The translations under genes were made by a program, and so were the position numbers. Under the pieces are notes generated by a model. It had not been told where the DNA came from. It searched no databases and saw only the letters and a program-made list of their open reading frames with translations. A stretch of DNA of 64,000 nucleotides from Gracilaria domingensis (Eukaryota; Rhodophyta; Florideophyceae; Gracilariales; Gracilariaceae): positions 416,589-480,588 of the forward strand of contig VCMS01000018.1 in NCBI GenBank assembly GCA_022539475.1, given 5' to 3'. Positions 31,690-43,332 of this stretch are shown here, in pieces. Numbering within the stretch: the stretch's first letter is position 1; every line of letters begins with the position of its first letter.

Positions 31690-33899
31690 GTATCACTCCC
31701 CTGAGTATATGAGGCGCATCATGCTGATAACCACGCAAATTGCGTTGCTCTACACTTCCGAGTGTTCTCGCGCCACCCGCTCTGCCCAAAGCCACCTCCG
31801 AGATTCCAAGTATTGCAGAGAGCCACACATGGTGCACCACTCGAGCAGGGCGACGTCCTACTCTGCCACATAATCGACGACGCCGGGGTAATCTGCTCAA
31901 ACTGGAAAACGCACCACGTAACGGCACTGCAGCGAATCACTTAACGCCGTTTCCAGTTGCATGGACTACCAATCAAGCACGAAAAGTCCTCGGAAATTGG
32001 AAACATCTCTCAAGATTCTATAAGCTTCATAGGCTGGCGCATCAATCTGAAACAGAAGTATGCATTGCCAGACCCGCGGAAAGCGATAAACACAATCATA
32101 GAAGCCAACAAACTCGCCACAGCGGAGATTTTCACCACCGAGGCCTTACAGACGGTAACCGGGAAGTTGATCTGGTCGGCACTAGGACGTCGGCAACTGC
32201 TCTCCATTCTCCTCAACGTCTACCGACTGACACAACACAAGAGAGCACCAACCTCTATGAACCAAACCCTGATCAGCAGAACGAGAGACGAGCTAAAGAA
32301 TCTGGCCGCCCTGCTCCCAACAGCAATAGTATTCCTCGCACAACCGTTTGCGGACATCGTCATCTGCTTTGACGCCTCCCCGACAGCGGGAGCCGTCGTA
32401 TTCACGCAAACAAACCCAGACCTCATCAGGTCAATGTGGGCCGAGGCGGACGACGTGAAAAGAAAATGCAGAATGGAAGACTTCGTTGGAAACGCAGAGT
32501 GGGTCACTGCGTTTGCCCACCAGTGGCGTGATGATGCGCACATCAACGAGCTCGAAGCAACCACTGCATATCTTGGGTTGGAATGGGCTGCATCCATGGG
32601 AATCCACGACATGAGAGTTCTGATTTTTTCAGACTCTCTGGTCACCGTGTACGCTCTACAAAAAGAACGATCGTCTTCCAATGCGTTAGCACTTCCCTGT
32701 CGCCGTTTTGCAGCCCTCGCCGTTGCACACGGTATAACACCCGCACTATTTCACATACTTTCAAAGCTCAACCCAGCCGATCATCCGTCAAGGGTGTTAA
32801 CCAAACCAACAATCAATGCGACACACCAATGATGGCGCCCCTCTGAAAAGCTGTACGATTATGGATCTCTCTAGAAATTGAGAAGAGACGGAGGAACCGC
32901 AACCACTCCATCCGCCCCAATCTGCCTGCCCGGAGCAACACACACCAGCAGGCGTGGAGTAACCAAGTCTCATTCGGAACGCAACGAAGCTCGTTAAGAG
33001 ATGTAGCGAAGACACAAAAGACCAGGTCACGCGCAACGGCCGTGAGCGTGCAGACCAGCTTCCAAACGTTCTTTCGACGACACCCTCTTCTCTGCGCAAG
33101 CATAAAACCACCAACAGTCCAGCGCTACGCATCAGCTCTCGAGACTTTCCAGCGACATCTTGTCACGCGTTCACCAACAGACAAGCTTCTCGACCTAGCC
33201 ATTCTGAAATACATAGAAGAACGGTACCAAATCACCAGCTCAGGAGGTACCAAGCAGGAAATGAACAATCTCGTCTGCGCTCTATACGCCATGATCCCGA
33301 GGCTTCGAAATAATCTCGGCAGATGTCAAAGAGCTCTCGACGGGTGGGCAAAACTGTGTCCCGCTCAGAGCTCTGCCCCCCTTACACTCAGCATGATAAA
33401 CGCTATAGCAGCCTTTATGCTATACAGCAGCATGCCACAAGCAGCTCTTGCTCTCACACTTGCCTTTGATGGATATCTTCGTGTTTCAGGAGTACTGTCA
33501 TTAACATGGGACCTTGTAGCCTTCCCAGGTGACACCCGTTTGAACAGCTACGGGTCATTAGTTGGTGGCGTATGCATCAAGGACACCAAGATAGAACCGT
33601 TCCAATTTGTGCTGCTCCGGCAAAAAGAGACAATCACGTTGTTACAAGCTTACAAACCAAACGCATCGCGATCAAATGGCAGAGAAGGTTTTTTTACTAT
33701 AAACCCTGGAAAGTTTAGCAGACAACCTAAAAAAGGTATGGACTTACTTTGGTCAGGAAATATACGTATTACCCCTCATTGAGCTCGAATTGGCGGAGCT
33801 TTGCATGATTCCCTCAATGGATCGTCATCAGAATCTATTGCTATACATAGACGTTTGAAATCACTGAATTCTTTATGACACTATCTCACAAACGGCAGA
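31690..33899 (+). pseudogene. DIRS-type retroelement relic: RT, RNase H, tyrosine recombinase
   Basis: The domains appear in the DIRS/Ngaro order. About 31700-31960 (frame 1) is the reverse-transcriptase palm, with FRVFSRHP followed by IIDDAGVI, the counterpart of the YxDD catalytic box. The same frame continues after a TAA (31942-31944) through ISFIGWRINL to an RNase H domain: ICFDAS, INELEA, LIFSDS and LNPADHPSR carry its acidic residues (to 32832). From 33042 a second frame encodes a tyrosine recombinase: DGYLRVSGVLSL has the first Arg; PH-stop-ARIGGA is the HxxR box interrupted by TGA (33780-33782); a second TGA (33876-33878) immediately precedes the HYL that should hold the catalytic Tyr. 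DIRS elements integrate by recombinase rather than DDE integrase. This copy is dead in all three domains but without heavy frameshifting. Confidence 0.8.
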
Positions 33900-34031
33900 T
33901 TGTGGATTATGCGTCTGAATATTTCTATCGAATTTCAGAGCAACATATCGGCATATTCAAAGAAGTTTGAAGAATTTTGTTCTAATCGCCATGCAGAACC
34001 GACTGCGTGTTTATGACGCGCAAGTGTGGGT

Positions 34032-34196
34032 TGGCACGGTCAAATTCTGTAATGCAAATTTTGAGTACGGATGTTTTTGCCGTAGCCGTAAAGTTGTTTG
34101 AGCAACTCTCGGTTGTTTGCAGAAAGCCATTGAACTTACACACATATTCACAGTGTAGATGTTCTGGCTAACGAGTAGCGGAGTAAAAGGAAAATG
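34032..34196. repeat. Direct repeat, copy 1
   Basis: About 165 bp, from TGGCACGGTCAAATTCTG to GAGTAAAAGGAAAATG, repeated at 34406-34569 with about a dozen differences. Confidence 0.85.
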
Positions 34197-34405
34197 GCTT
34201 TTCTACGAAAGTAGTTTTTACTTTTGGCGCAAAAGTTTAGACGACGACGATGTACTGAACTGGTAGAAGACAATTGCGCTCGGAAGGAGGTAGCGTGCTT
34301 CTCTGTCTTCGCCAGCTCTGTTGCCGTTGTTGTCAAGAACTCTTTCTCGAAACCACACTTAATATCCTACCCAGAGATTAGACACGCTATCGCTGTAAGG
34401 AGCCC

Positions 34406-34569
34406 TGGCACGGTCAAATTCTGTAATGCAGATTTGAGTACGGATGTTTTTGCCGTAGCCGTAAAGTTGTTTGAGCAACTTCCGGGTGTTTGCAGAAAGC
34501 TATTAAACCTACACACATATCCACAGTGTGGATGTTCTGGCTAACGAGTAGCGGAGTAAGAGGAAAATG
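34406..34569. repeat. Direct repeat, copy 2
   Basis: Second copy of the repeat at 34032-34196, 374 bp downstream. The pair lies just 3' of the DIRS-like recombinase, where split direct repeats of Ngaro-type elements would be expected. Confidence 0.85.
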
Positions 34570-35892
34570 TAGTGTAGGATATCAAATGGATGCAATAACA
34601 ATCATAAACTGTAGAGTTTCCACTTAACACTCCCACTACTTGAGCAGAACGACTAGTCACTATACTAATTTTTACATTGTTCTTAGAGCGTTGTGACTAC
34701 TCTATTTGTCATTTTTGTGACTAATTGACTACCCATTCTATTTTTTTGGTAGTCACATATACGCCCCTGCCTTTTACCTTCCCGTGTTGTTCTATATGCT
34801 TCAAAAAGGATCATCCCTGAGTTATTCATTATCAACTGTCAAAAGCATTTCGAGGTTTTGGTCTTCGAACTGCAACAACGCGGCGAGCTTGGGCGCTTCC
34901 CATGGCAAGTGCGAGCGAAAAGTTAGGAGGTGTGGAGTTCGATGCCTCCAAATTCACTGAGGGGAGCTGTGAGGCGGCCTTATATGCGCCGCTTCTGATC
35001 CCAGGCTTGGATCAGGACAGTGCTGAACACCACCAACAACAACGGGGCCCCCCAGAGATGTATCTCTGTGTGGTGCTCGTTGTGTCACTGACGTGTGCCA
35101 GACGATGCGCGTGGGAAGCGCTGAATCTAATCCATCTGTAGCCTATCAAAGTAAAGAGCAGCACTGTTGTGCGTGCGTGCGTCGTCGAGTGCCGGCCACT
35201 ACAGAGCTGTTCGGAGCAACCGAATGAGGTCTTTTAGCTTTGACCTCCGCAAAAATTTTCTATCTTTACCAGGTAGCCATGCCTTTACTGTAACGAAGAG
35301 AACCGAACAGGATGACGATGAAACGTAGTTCTCATGCCTTCCAACGTAATCAAGCGTAGTACTATTCGGGTACACATCTAATGGGATGATAGCTAGAGAA
35401 GTACATTCTTTATAGCGTTTATCCCACACATTCAAAGACATTTCGAACTTTTTCCTCAGAGAGCCCACTCGAAGCATGAGCCGATGGCTGCTTATCTACA
35501 GAATCTGTAGTACAAATGCGCAACAACTGATGCTTCTCAGAGACAGCCTCGCAGAGGGCGCTAATTTACGTAGGCTTGCGTTCCTTTTCTCTTGAATGCT
35601 CATTCCGCTGAGTTCTAAGAAATTCAAATACAATAGAATCACTCCTGAGTTCAGCGGTGTTGTCCAAAAACTTCTTTCGTTCGGCTGTAACAAAGTTGTT
35701 GCACCTCGTGAAGTTTCGAAAGAGGCAGACATCCAATATAAGTATTGCCCAAGAGTGGTTCATGAGATCGATGTTTATTGAAGCACAGCTCAGTCGCTGT
35801 TCAGCTTGCGGTTAATGTTTATGCAGTGACACCGGCACTACGCATTTCGTCAAAAAAGGGGCCGGTACTAACGTCGAGCTGGTGAAGAGGGC
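34570..35892. other. Intergenic, no gene seen
   Basis: Between the DIRS-like repeats and family member 4. No supported frame on either strand. Confidence 0.4.
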
Positions 35893-36891
35893 CTAATACT
35901 TGCCACCACCGCTGCCGCCACCACCACTGGAGCCGCCACTGATAGCAGCACCACCAGCTCCTCCAGAGCCTGCTACAGCAACGTTTGAGAACGTTCCGAG
36001 GATAGTTCCATCACCAAGTACAGTGCCAGCTCCACCGTTCGCCACGTTCAGATCAGCGAACCCGGTTCCACCTGCGACGAGTCCACCGTTGAGGAGATCA
36101 CCACCACCAGAAACACCAGCACCACCTATTCCAGCAGTGACCACAGCGCCGATTGCGCTTGCACTTCCTCCGTCACCACCCGCACCGCCAATGGCGGTTC
36201 CAAAATCGAAGAATGGGAATGCAATAGGAAAAATTGGTACCGGAGCCGGGACAGGGGCTGGAGCGGGAGCAGGAGCAGGAGCCGGTGCAGGAGCCGGGGC
36301 AGGGGCTGGAGCCGGCGCGGGGGCTGGAGCCGGCGCGGGGGCTGGAGCCGGCGCGGGGGCTGGAGCCGGCGCGGGGGCTGGAGCCGGCGCGGGGGCTGGA
36401 GCCGGCGCGGGGGCTGGAGCCGGCGCGGGGGCTGGAGCCGGCGCGGGGGCTGGAGCCGGCGCGGGGGCTGGAGCCGGCGCGGGGGCTGGAGCCGGTGCAG
36501 GGGCTGGAGCCGGTGCAGGGGCTGGAGCCGGTGCAGGGGCTGGAGCCGGTGCAGGGGCTGGAGCCGGTGCAGGGGCTGGAGCCGGTGCAGGGGCTGGAGC
36601 CGGTGCAGGTGCAGGGGCTGGAGCCGGCGCGGGAGCCGGCGCAGGTGCAGGTGCCCGCCTTGGCTTGTGCGGTCTCTTCGGAGTTGGATCCGGCTGTGGC
36701 TCGGGAGTGGGATCCGGTAGAGGAACAGGGGTCGGATCCGGCACAGGCACAGGCGTCGGATCCGGCACAGGCACAGGCGTGGGGTCAGGCATTCGCGGCT
36801 TGTAGTAACCAGTGCGTGAAACCGGAGCTGCCGCTGAGAAAGTGAAGAAAACGGCCAGAACAGCCAGGAAGAAGAGGGTTGATGACGCCAT
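35893..36891 (-). CDS. Secreted glycine-rich protein with long Pro-Ala tract, member 4
   Basis: 332 codons. Signal peptide of about 21 residues (ends SAAAP), linker SRTGYYKP, then a DPTPVPVP repeat region (residues 30-70), a basic KRPHKPRR junction, and about 140 residues of almost pure Pro-Ala repeats encoded by an 18-bp minisatellite (36242-36655). The C-terminal 115 residues are the family domain: AIGGAGGDGGSASAIGA, AGIGGAGVSG, ANGGAGTVLG, ILGTFSNVAV and a Gly-rich end. Pro-Ala tracts of this kind make extended rods in cell-wall and adhesive proteins, and in plants can be hydroxylated and glycosylated. So this member looks like a family head on a long stalk, and is about 2.5 times the length of members 1-3. 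Confidence 0.75.
   Translation of the reverse strand: MASSTLFFLAVLAVFFTFSAAAPVSRTGYYKPRMPDPTPVPVPDPTPVPVPDPTPVPLPDPTPEPQPDPTPKRPHKPRRAPAPAPAPAPAPAPAPAPAPAPAPAPAPAPAPAPAPAPAPAPAPAPAPAPAPAPAPAPAPAPAPAPAPAPAPAPAPAPAPAPAPAPAPAPAPAPAPAPAPAPAPAPAPAPAPAPAPAPAPAPAPAPAPAPAPAPVPAPVPIFPIAFPFFDFGTAIGGAGGDGGSASAIGAVVTAGIGGAGVSGGGDLLNGGLVAGGTGFADLNVANGGAGTVLGDGTILGTFSNVAVAGSGGAGGAAISGGSSGGGGSGGGKY
36242..36655. repeat. 18-bp coding minisatellite (Pro-Ala tract)
   Basis: Tandem GC-rich 18-bp units encoding three Pro-Ala pairs each on the minus strand. Two blocks can be told apart by a shared variant: GGCGCGG in the upstream-coordinate half and GGTGCAG in the other, which shows expansion of two different founder units. 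Confidence 0.85.
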
Positions 36892-39418
36892 GACGGTTGC
36901 AATTGTCTGTGGTCGTGGAAGTCTTGCGATAACGAGTAACCTATAGCGGAAAAACGTTGAGGAACTTGGTGAGGGATTTTATAGGAGTTTTAGGGTGCAG
37001 TTGACAGTGGATCTACACTTTGGGTTTAATCTGGCGAAGATAGTACCGAGCCGGTACTAGCAGTCCAATCGTTCCGCATTGCAGTACGGTGTTTGAGTGA
37101 TGGTCGAGTCAACAAGAGCGCCCGCCGAATTTGGGGGAAGGCAGCAGTACGGCAATGTAAGCGACGGTTTGAAACTCAGCCGTTTGATTTGTTCGGCTGG
37201 CTTGCACATCGGTTGTTTGCCCTGTTGAGTAGAATCGTGGTGTCAATTAAGCTTTGAGTGAAATCCAGGGTTTACAAAGGAATATAGAGGCGGGGACCGA
37301 TGCGGATGCCGAGCAATTGAGGAAGCTGCTTGGCGAATCGACTGAAACAGTCACCTCCGTGACGACTCCGTAGGAGAACCATTGCTGAACATTTGATTGG
37401 CGACGGCTAATCGATGCATGTTTGTCCGGCACGACCGCAACGTTGATTCTGGACTTCGTATAAAGTCTATGATGATATGACGTATCGAGCTGGCCGCTCG
37501 ATACGGCCGGCTGTATATTAGTACGGCAGCCAGTCATTGGCAAGGGCGCTGGAGCACCTCTTTTTATTTGTGTACACAACAGTTGTCTCGTATGTATACA
37601 TTTGTATAGGATATCCCAGCGAATAGGATTGTGCTAATTCAGGACGAATACGATATCCAGGCCCGTTCCGTGCGTGTACCAGCATGGTAGTGCTGGCCTG
37701 CTACAGGGAGCACAGATTGTATATTACGTAATGACATTCTATAGAAGCCTATTAAATCCGTGATGCGGAAGTCGCTCGGCATCACAAGAGGACACGACAC
37801 GCCTGGCGCCCATTCTGAAGGGCTTAAAAAGCTAATCTCCAACCGCTAAGGTCACTCCCAGGAGTATTGGCTTTAGCAGCTTCCGATTCGTAACTTCCGA
37901 AGCCGTTGACGCTGCGATACGAGACCGCAGCACATAGAATCAGCATCTGTGGAAATCAAGAGGCAACGGCCGTGGTGTCGTCTGCCCCCAACGGCAGCAC
38001 TGCGCTGCATCGGCTGCAGGCGGAAGAGGCAGTCGGGCCACAGTGGCGCTGCAAGACGGGCGAGGTGCTGACACCACACACGCCACTAGATTTTATGCTC
38101 GACCTACAGCGGCGTCGCGTCATGCGCGCGTGACGCAAGCTGCACGCGATGTTCACGTGCCTCGGTGGACCAAATACTTAGTTCCTGCACTGTTGCTGCT
38201 GAGCAGTGTACAGCTAGCGATGCATTTCCATACACGGGTATCCTTAAGGATACCTTGGCGAAACTTACGATTTTGCTTCGAGAAAAGAGTACACGTAGTG
38301 TGAAGCTTGGTACGCGAAACACATAGAAGGTATCCTATAAGAGACTGTACAAGCTTACTCGTGCAGGTGCTGAGAAGAGTTGCAGTGACGCCAGCACCAA
38401 GCCGGTACCGTCGGAATCATCAGAAACTCATGCGACTAGCAATGGGAGCTTCATTCAGCGGCGCTTTTTTGAGTGTCTGTGCGCTGCTTGTACCTTTTAG
38501 CAACAAGCATAACGTGTAGCCCCTGACGCGCCCACGTTCGCCTGCATTTCGCTAATGAGTGGCTGAGCATGAAACTTGTGTCCGCCCTCACAGCCACGTC
38601 ATGCCCCCGTGCGTCTCTGGCTCTAGAACCCAACCGGCAAAGGGTGGCTGTTTCTTTCTGCCATACGTGGAGGCGTGTAGTAACACGCTAGAACACGTGT
38701 GTTACACCCACACCTTGGACGAAACAGCCGCTGCGCACGATGACTGCATGCATTTTAGTGCCATTCCTCCCTTTCTGAGAAAAGTTTGTGGAAATATCCC
38801 AACACCTCAACCCATCTCAAAGAGTCGCGACTCCTCCTTTGTTTGCCGCTGTATCGTTTCCTTCAACATCTTGTATTATGACGAACTACTCAGACTCTTT
38901 CATACTTCTCCAACTTTCGGAGAGCATCACGTCGACCAAACCTCTCTCATGAATTCTTTCCAGATACGAGTTGAAAGTGTCTCGAGATTGCTTCCAAGAT
39001 TTATCAATTTTACGTGATGGTCGAAAGTAGTGAATCCTCCCGAGAGCATTTCAGAAATTTCTGCACCACTTTCTCGTTTGAAAGTTTTCTCCCTTCCCCA
39101 AACTCGTTCCCGCAGTCGTCGATGTTCATGTCTACGTGTGCTATTTTACTTGTGCGTGTCTAATTCAAGTCGTGTCAGGTAAGTAAGTATTATTGACCTA
39201 TTAGACCAATGCTGAAAGAGAGTCAATTCTGTGCCCTGCCACTCTTTATGCTAGTCACATCGCCCAGCATGATGCCACTCGATGCTCGGTCCCTACTGCC
39301 TCACTATTATAATTATTTAGTCTCCCCAGTGTTACGAACAATGACGGTGATCAACTAAATATGCATATTGCATTAGATAATGTCATACATGACTCATCCT
39401 CATATCAAAGTTATCAAG
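36892..39418. other. Intergenic between members 4 and 5
   Basis: No supported gene. Contains an 18-bp perfect palindrome, GGTATCCTTAAGGATACC, at 38237-38254. Confidence 0.4.
36976..36983 (-). promoter_or_regulatory. TATA box of family member 4
   Basis: TATAAAAT on the minus strand, 85-92 bp upstream of the start at 36891. Confidence 0.55.
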
Positions 39419-39898
39419 CTATGCCATAGCAGATGCGGAAGCATCACCATTACCTCCATTACCACCAGGTCCGGCGTTCGCAACATTTGCAAATATACCG
39501 GCGAGAACAGCAGTACCACCATTATCAGCAACCACGTTGCCAGCAGCCCCAGAACCAAGGGAGCCAATGAATGCTCCAGCACCCCCTACACCACCTCCAT
39601 CACCATCACCCCCGATTCCAGCTTGGGCAGAGACACCTTGGGCAGACGCGTTACCGCCGTCACCACCTGGACCGCCGGTACCAACTGCCGTTGCACTGCT
39701 GCTTGTACTCGGCGATGGAATGGAAGAATCTGGGAATCTGGGGCTATCTTGAATGCTAGGTGTTGTTGATGTACTGTCGAATCCAGCATTACTCCCAAAG
39801 AATTGAGAGAAGGAGTCAAAGCTCCTAAAATTGTGAGTGATGGGGACTGCAGAAGCCGCAGCGAGAAAGATTGAGATAAGAGTGAATGCGGACTTCAT
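39419..39898 (-). CDS. Secreted glycine-rich protein, GGDGG family, member 5
   Basis: 159 codons from the ATG at 39898; another Met lies six codons upstream, and I chose this one because the paralogues also start MKS/MKT. Signal peptide ends near AASAVP. The linker is longer and lacks the YYK motif, being Ser/Phe/Asp-rich with a SIPSPSTSSS stretch. Then comes the family domain: TGGPGGDGGNASAQGV, AGIGGDGDGGGVGG, a central loop, DNGGTAVLAGIFANVANAG and a closing GGNGGNGDASA. It is the most diverged member. Probably extracellular. Confidence 0.7.
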   Translation of the reverse strand: MKSAFTLISIFLAAASAVPITHNFRSFDSFSQFFGSNAGFDSTSTTPSIQDSPRFPDSSIPSPSTSSSATAVGTGGPGGDGGNASAQGVSAQAGIGGDGDGGGVGGAGAFIGSLGSGAAGNVVADNGGTAVLAGIFANVANAGPGGNGGNGDASASAMA

Positions 39899-39977
39899 TT
39901 TCTGGATAACAGTCATGAAAGAGTGGCTGGGGAAATCGTGAGCAAGTCAAAGGCCTGCAAGTCGGACTCAGTGCGTG

Positions 39978-39985
39978 CTTAAATA
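39978..39985 (-). promoter_or_regulatory. TATA-like element of family member 5
   Basis: TATTTAAG on the minus strand, 80-87 bp upstream of the start at 39898. Confidence 0.4.
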
Positions 39986-41355
39986 CCGAAAGAAGATACT
40001 TCTTTGGTGCTTGAGCAGAACGCGGTTATCATTGCTACCGGACGCAAAGACTGTCGACCTCTTACGAAACGAAGCGTGTAGGTTACGATGAAATCAGAAG
40101 AATCACTTCAATGGATATCGAGGAACACGCAACGCAGCTTGGTTCTTATACAAATTAAGAAGACAAGAAGGTGTGTTGAATCTGGAAACACGACAATGAC
40201 CGCGAAATGAGGGTACCGGATCAAATTGCCCGCAATGAATTTATGTCGTGATGTAATAATTATTGGTTAGTCTGTATGTCTACGTGATTCTGTCAGTGGG
40301 TACTTTTGAGATAAACATGCTCCGCAAAAGGATGTTTCTATTTTCACTGGACAAGTGCTACGATTAAAATGATGGATCAAGTTGAGGCCTCCTTGGAACG
40401 GTGTAGGCAGGCGTAGATCTTTCTCATGGTTTTGTAACGATTACGAGCGTAAACAAGGTCGTAATTAAAAACTAGTGTGGCCGACGTAGTGCTCCGAAGT
40501 TCACTTTGAACTGTCTTGCCCTGGATGGCAGCCTAATTGTTCTATGAAGCGCCTGATCGCTGGGATTCGCGAAGAGGTCAGAGGACGACGAAGAATCGCC
40601 TGACACTCTCTTCATTAGTGCCGCATCTGCATTTCGAGCCTTGATTTCAATCCGTGTAGTTCCATCTCTACCATGTGCAATACGTTCCTTTAGGGACCGT
40701 ACTGCAGAAGCTCAGACTGTGGAGTTCTGACAGACATCCAAACCTGCTCATAGTCCACTCCGGGAATGTTGACAAAGTGATAACATTTCGTTCTTTTCGG
40801 GGAAGTGCTGGTTCCAGACCATTCTTGAAGACTAATTGGGAGTTGCATTGCCAGGAAGCTAACAGCATGCGGCTGTACAAGATGTGCCATGCACGAGTAT
40901 ACATACACATCAAGGTGCTTCATCTCAGCCAGGATTTGGTGCCACGTTCTGTATAGAACTACGATCTGTGTTTCTGCCAGTCAACCTTCGGAGGTAGATA
41001 TTTCAAACATCGTTGGGATAAACACTATTATTGTATCGCAAGATCACAAGACATCTGCGTCTCGTTTAATGTTGGTAAAGAAGGGGGCAAAACCCGCATC
41101 CTTTCTGCCTGGTTGACTCTCCACAAGATCAATTATCCACGTTCGGGCTGGGTGGGAATAGAACATATCAACCGAATCAGAGATCGCAGCGCGATTTCAG
41201 CTTCAAAAAGTATTCAAATAAGGGCATCTCCACCGCTGACGGTATAGCGGCATACCGAAAAATTATGCGGTGTTTTGTAGCGCAGCGACACATTTTTCAT
41301 CTCCACCGGGGCGTCGCTAACTCTATCGGTATCGGCTTAGACTTTTGGAGCGCTA

Positions 41356-41391
41356 AAAGTCTCGCTATAAATTGTGTTATAGCGAGACTTT
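41356..41391. repeat. 14-bp perfect inverted repeat
   Basis: AAAGTCTCGCTATA and its exact inverse with an 8-base loop. It sits in a stretch (41220-41400) with other local inverted segments and two CATCTCCACCG motifs, suggesting a MITE. Confidence 0.65.
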
Positions 41392-41951
41392 GAGCGACGG
41401 TGCTATACAGAAAGGACTAATCAAATTCGATTAAATCGTCGTGCATGTCATGCACGAGATGTCGCATGTGCACCTGAACTTAAGTTTTCTTCAAATGGAC
41501 TTTTCTCTCTCAAAGTTTGCCGCGCCAACTAGTCATCAACACCAGAGTACTGTTGCTATTGCCATATCTTGGCTTGCTTGCGACTCTGTGCCTCTCGCAG
41601 CGCTTTAGAGGAAAAACGGAAGACTGAAACAGCACGCAAATCTTTGTATACAATCTAAGCCCTGTCTTGCGCTTGTCTTCTAGTTTCTTTTTTTACTCGG
41701 CTGAAATCCAAGAAGCGTAAAGCGTCACGTTTCACTCATTTCGCCGGTAAAGATAGGTGTCTTCAGCGTTTCCGAGTTTTAGCAGCAGCCAGTTGAAGAA
41801 GTACACGTCCGTGACGGGTTAGATCGCTATTGAGAACGTCATTTTTGAACGGAATGACGCGAGTAGTAACAAACCCAACGAGAGTTCCATATAGTACCAG
41901 CCAAATAAATGTAAATGTGCAGACGTGCACAATAAAATTAGCAACAAATAA

Positions 41952-42127
41952 AAACGGCTAAAGCCCGCACCAACTCCAGGCGAGGACTCAAAATAATTCG
42001 GCTGAAATCTGCGTCAAACTTCAGACACGGATTCGAAACCAAACGGCGAAAGCCCGTGCCAAACTTCAGACACAGTTCGAGTACACTCGGCAAAAGTTCG
42101 TGTCAAACTTGAGACAAGAACTTGAAA
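41952..42127. repeat. About four diverged 44-bp tandem repeats
   Basis: Each unit starts CGGC-x-AAAG and contains a CAAACTTCAGACA-like core; the units differ at about a quarter of positions. Confidence 0.65.
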
Positions 42128-42806
42128 TTATAAAAAGAAATAATGGGAGCCAATCCCCAGGAGCAGGCGAAGGATAAGAAAAAAAAGGAAAAAAAGGAAA
42201 AGGCCAAAACCACCAAGTGGCCAAGAGGGGGAGTGGATAACAATTGAAGGAAGCCCACCACACTAAAAGGGGAGAAGAAAGGAAACTTTGACGGCAAGGT
42301 TGACCAGCAAGTGTTGCTGTTTACGTGGGGGTGTGGTGGGTGGTGGGTGGTTGGAGAGGACCGTAGAAGGGGCAACTCGAATGCCACTGTGCTTATATAG
42401 ACGATTGCTACCCTCGATTCTAGCTTTTCTTTGAGGATAGCAAATCGTAGAAACCAATTCTACGCATTTCTAATTTCTACTCTATCGCAAGATTAATTCT
42501 AAACATTTTGTCGTCTTACTATTGCCTTACTAGTTTCTCCTCTGGTGTTTCTAGCCATTCAAAGCCTTCCGATGAGCTGTTTAGAAGGTTCCAGACAATT
42601 TCTCCACGTCGCGAGCCCCGAGATATTTTCCCCAGATCGACATCAAGAGAATCTGAGAGAAAAATAATTTCTTCCTCCAATTAGGGGATTGGGACGATGA
42701 CCAACACACAAACAGATATGTCTTGGAGCGAATGCTATATGTGGACCCCACTTTTGAGCAAATTGACACGGGTGGTGATAATTGCTTAAATACGACACAA
42801 ATATTG

Positions 42807-42893
42807 CTCGAGAGTACTGGCTTAAACAGCTTAGAATGAAAATGTGGCTCGAAAATACTAGCTTAAACGGCTTAGAATGACAATGTAGCTTAG
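42807..42893. repeat. Tandem duplication of about 43 bp
   Basis: Two adjacent copies of a unit beginning GCTCGA and containing GCTTAAAC and CTTAGAATGA. Confidence 0.75.
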
Positions 42894-43332
42894 CAGTAAC
42901 CGAAATAATCGCGCAACAAAATCAGAGCAGCACGGCTTTCAACGAACGTCTGTAGAGAAACCAAGATTAAAATCTACAGGTAAACGGGGACAAAGACAAT
43001 GAACTAGAGGACCAGAATAAGTGCAATGCGCAAGCACGATCAAATACTAACAAGCGCTGCAATATAGGAACAAGTCTTAGATTAGGCGTCACACTGCAGC
43101 TCAAGGAAGGAAGACAAGAGACTGAGCAAATAGTAGACCTGATATACCTGATCGTTGCCAGCTGTCAATAGGTTTTTCGGTGTAAACTCGATTCTTAAAA
43201 GGCTTAAACACGTGACACCCAATAGCTCGGCCGCACACACCGCTGTCTATACTATAGGGTGCCTAGTTGGTACATACGCCCAAAGTTTTGTGCAGACAGC
43301 ACTTTCTACCCTCTTGTTCAGCAACCCCAGTA

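Larger units (their letters stand above)
39899..43332. other. Gene-poor stretch with small repeats
   Basis: No gene supported. It holds the inverted repeat at 41356-41391, the 44-bp tandem repeat at 41952-42127 and the duplication at 42807-42893. Confidence 0.4.

Noticed and set aside
35900-36845. Long plus-strand and alternate-frame ORFs (Gly-Ala repeats, Leu-Gln-Arg repeats)
   Set aside because: They are antisense or shifted readings of the Pro-Ala minisatellite; only the minus-strand frame has a signal peptide and the family domain.
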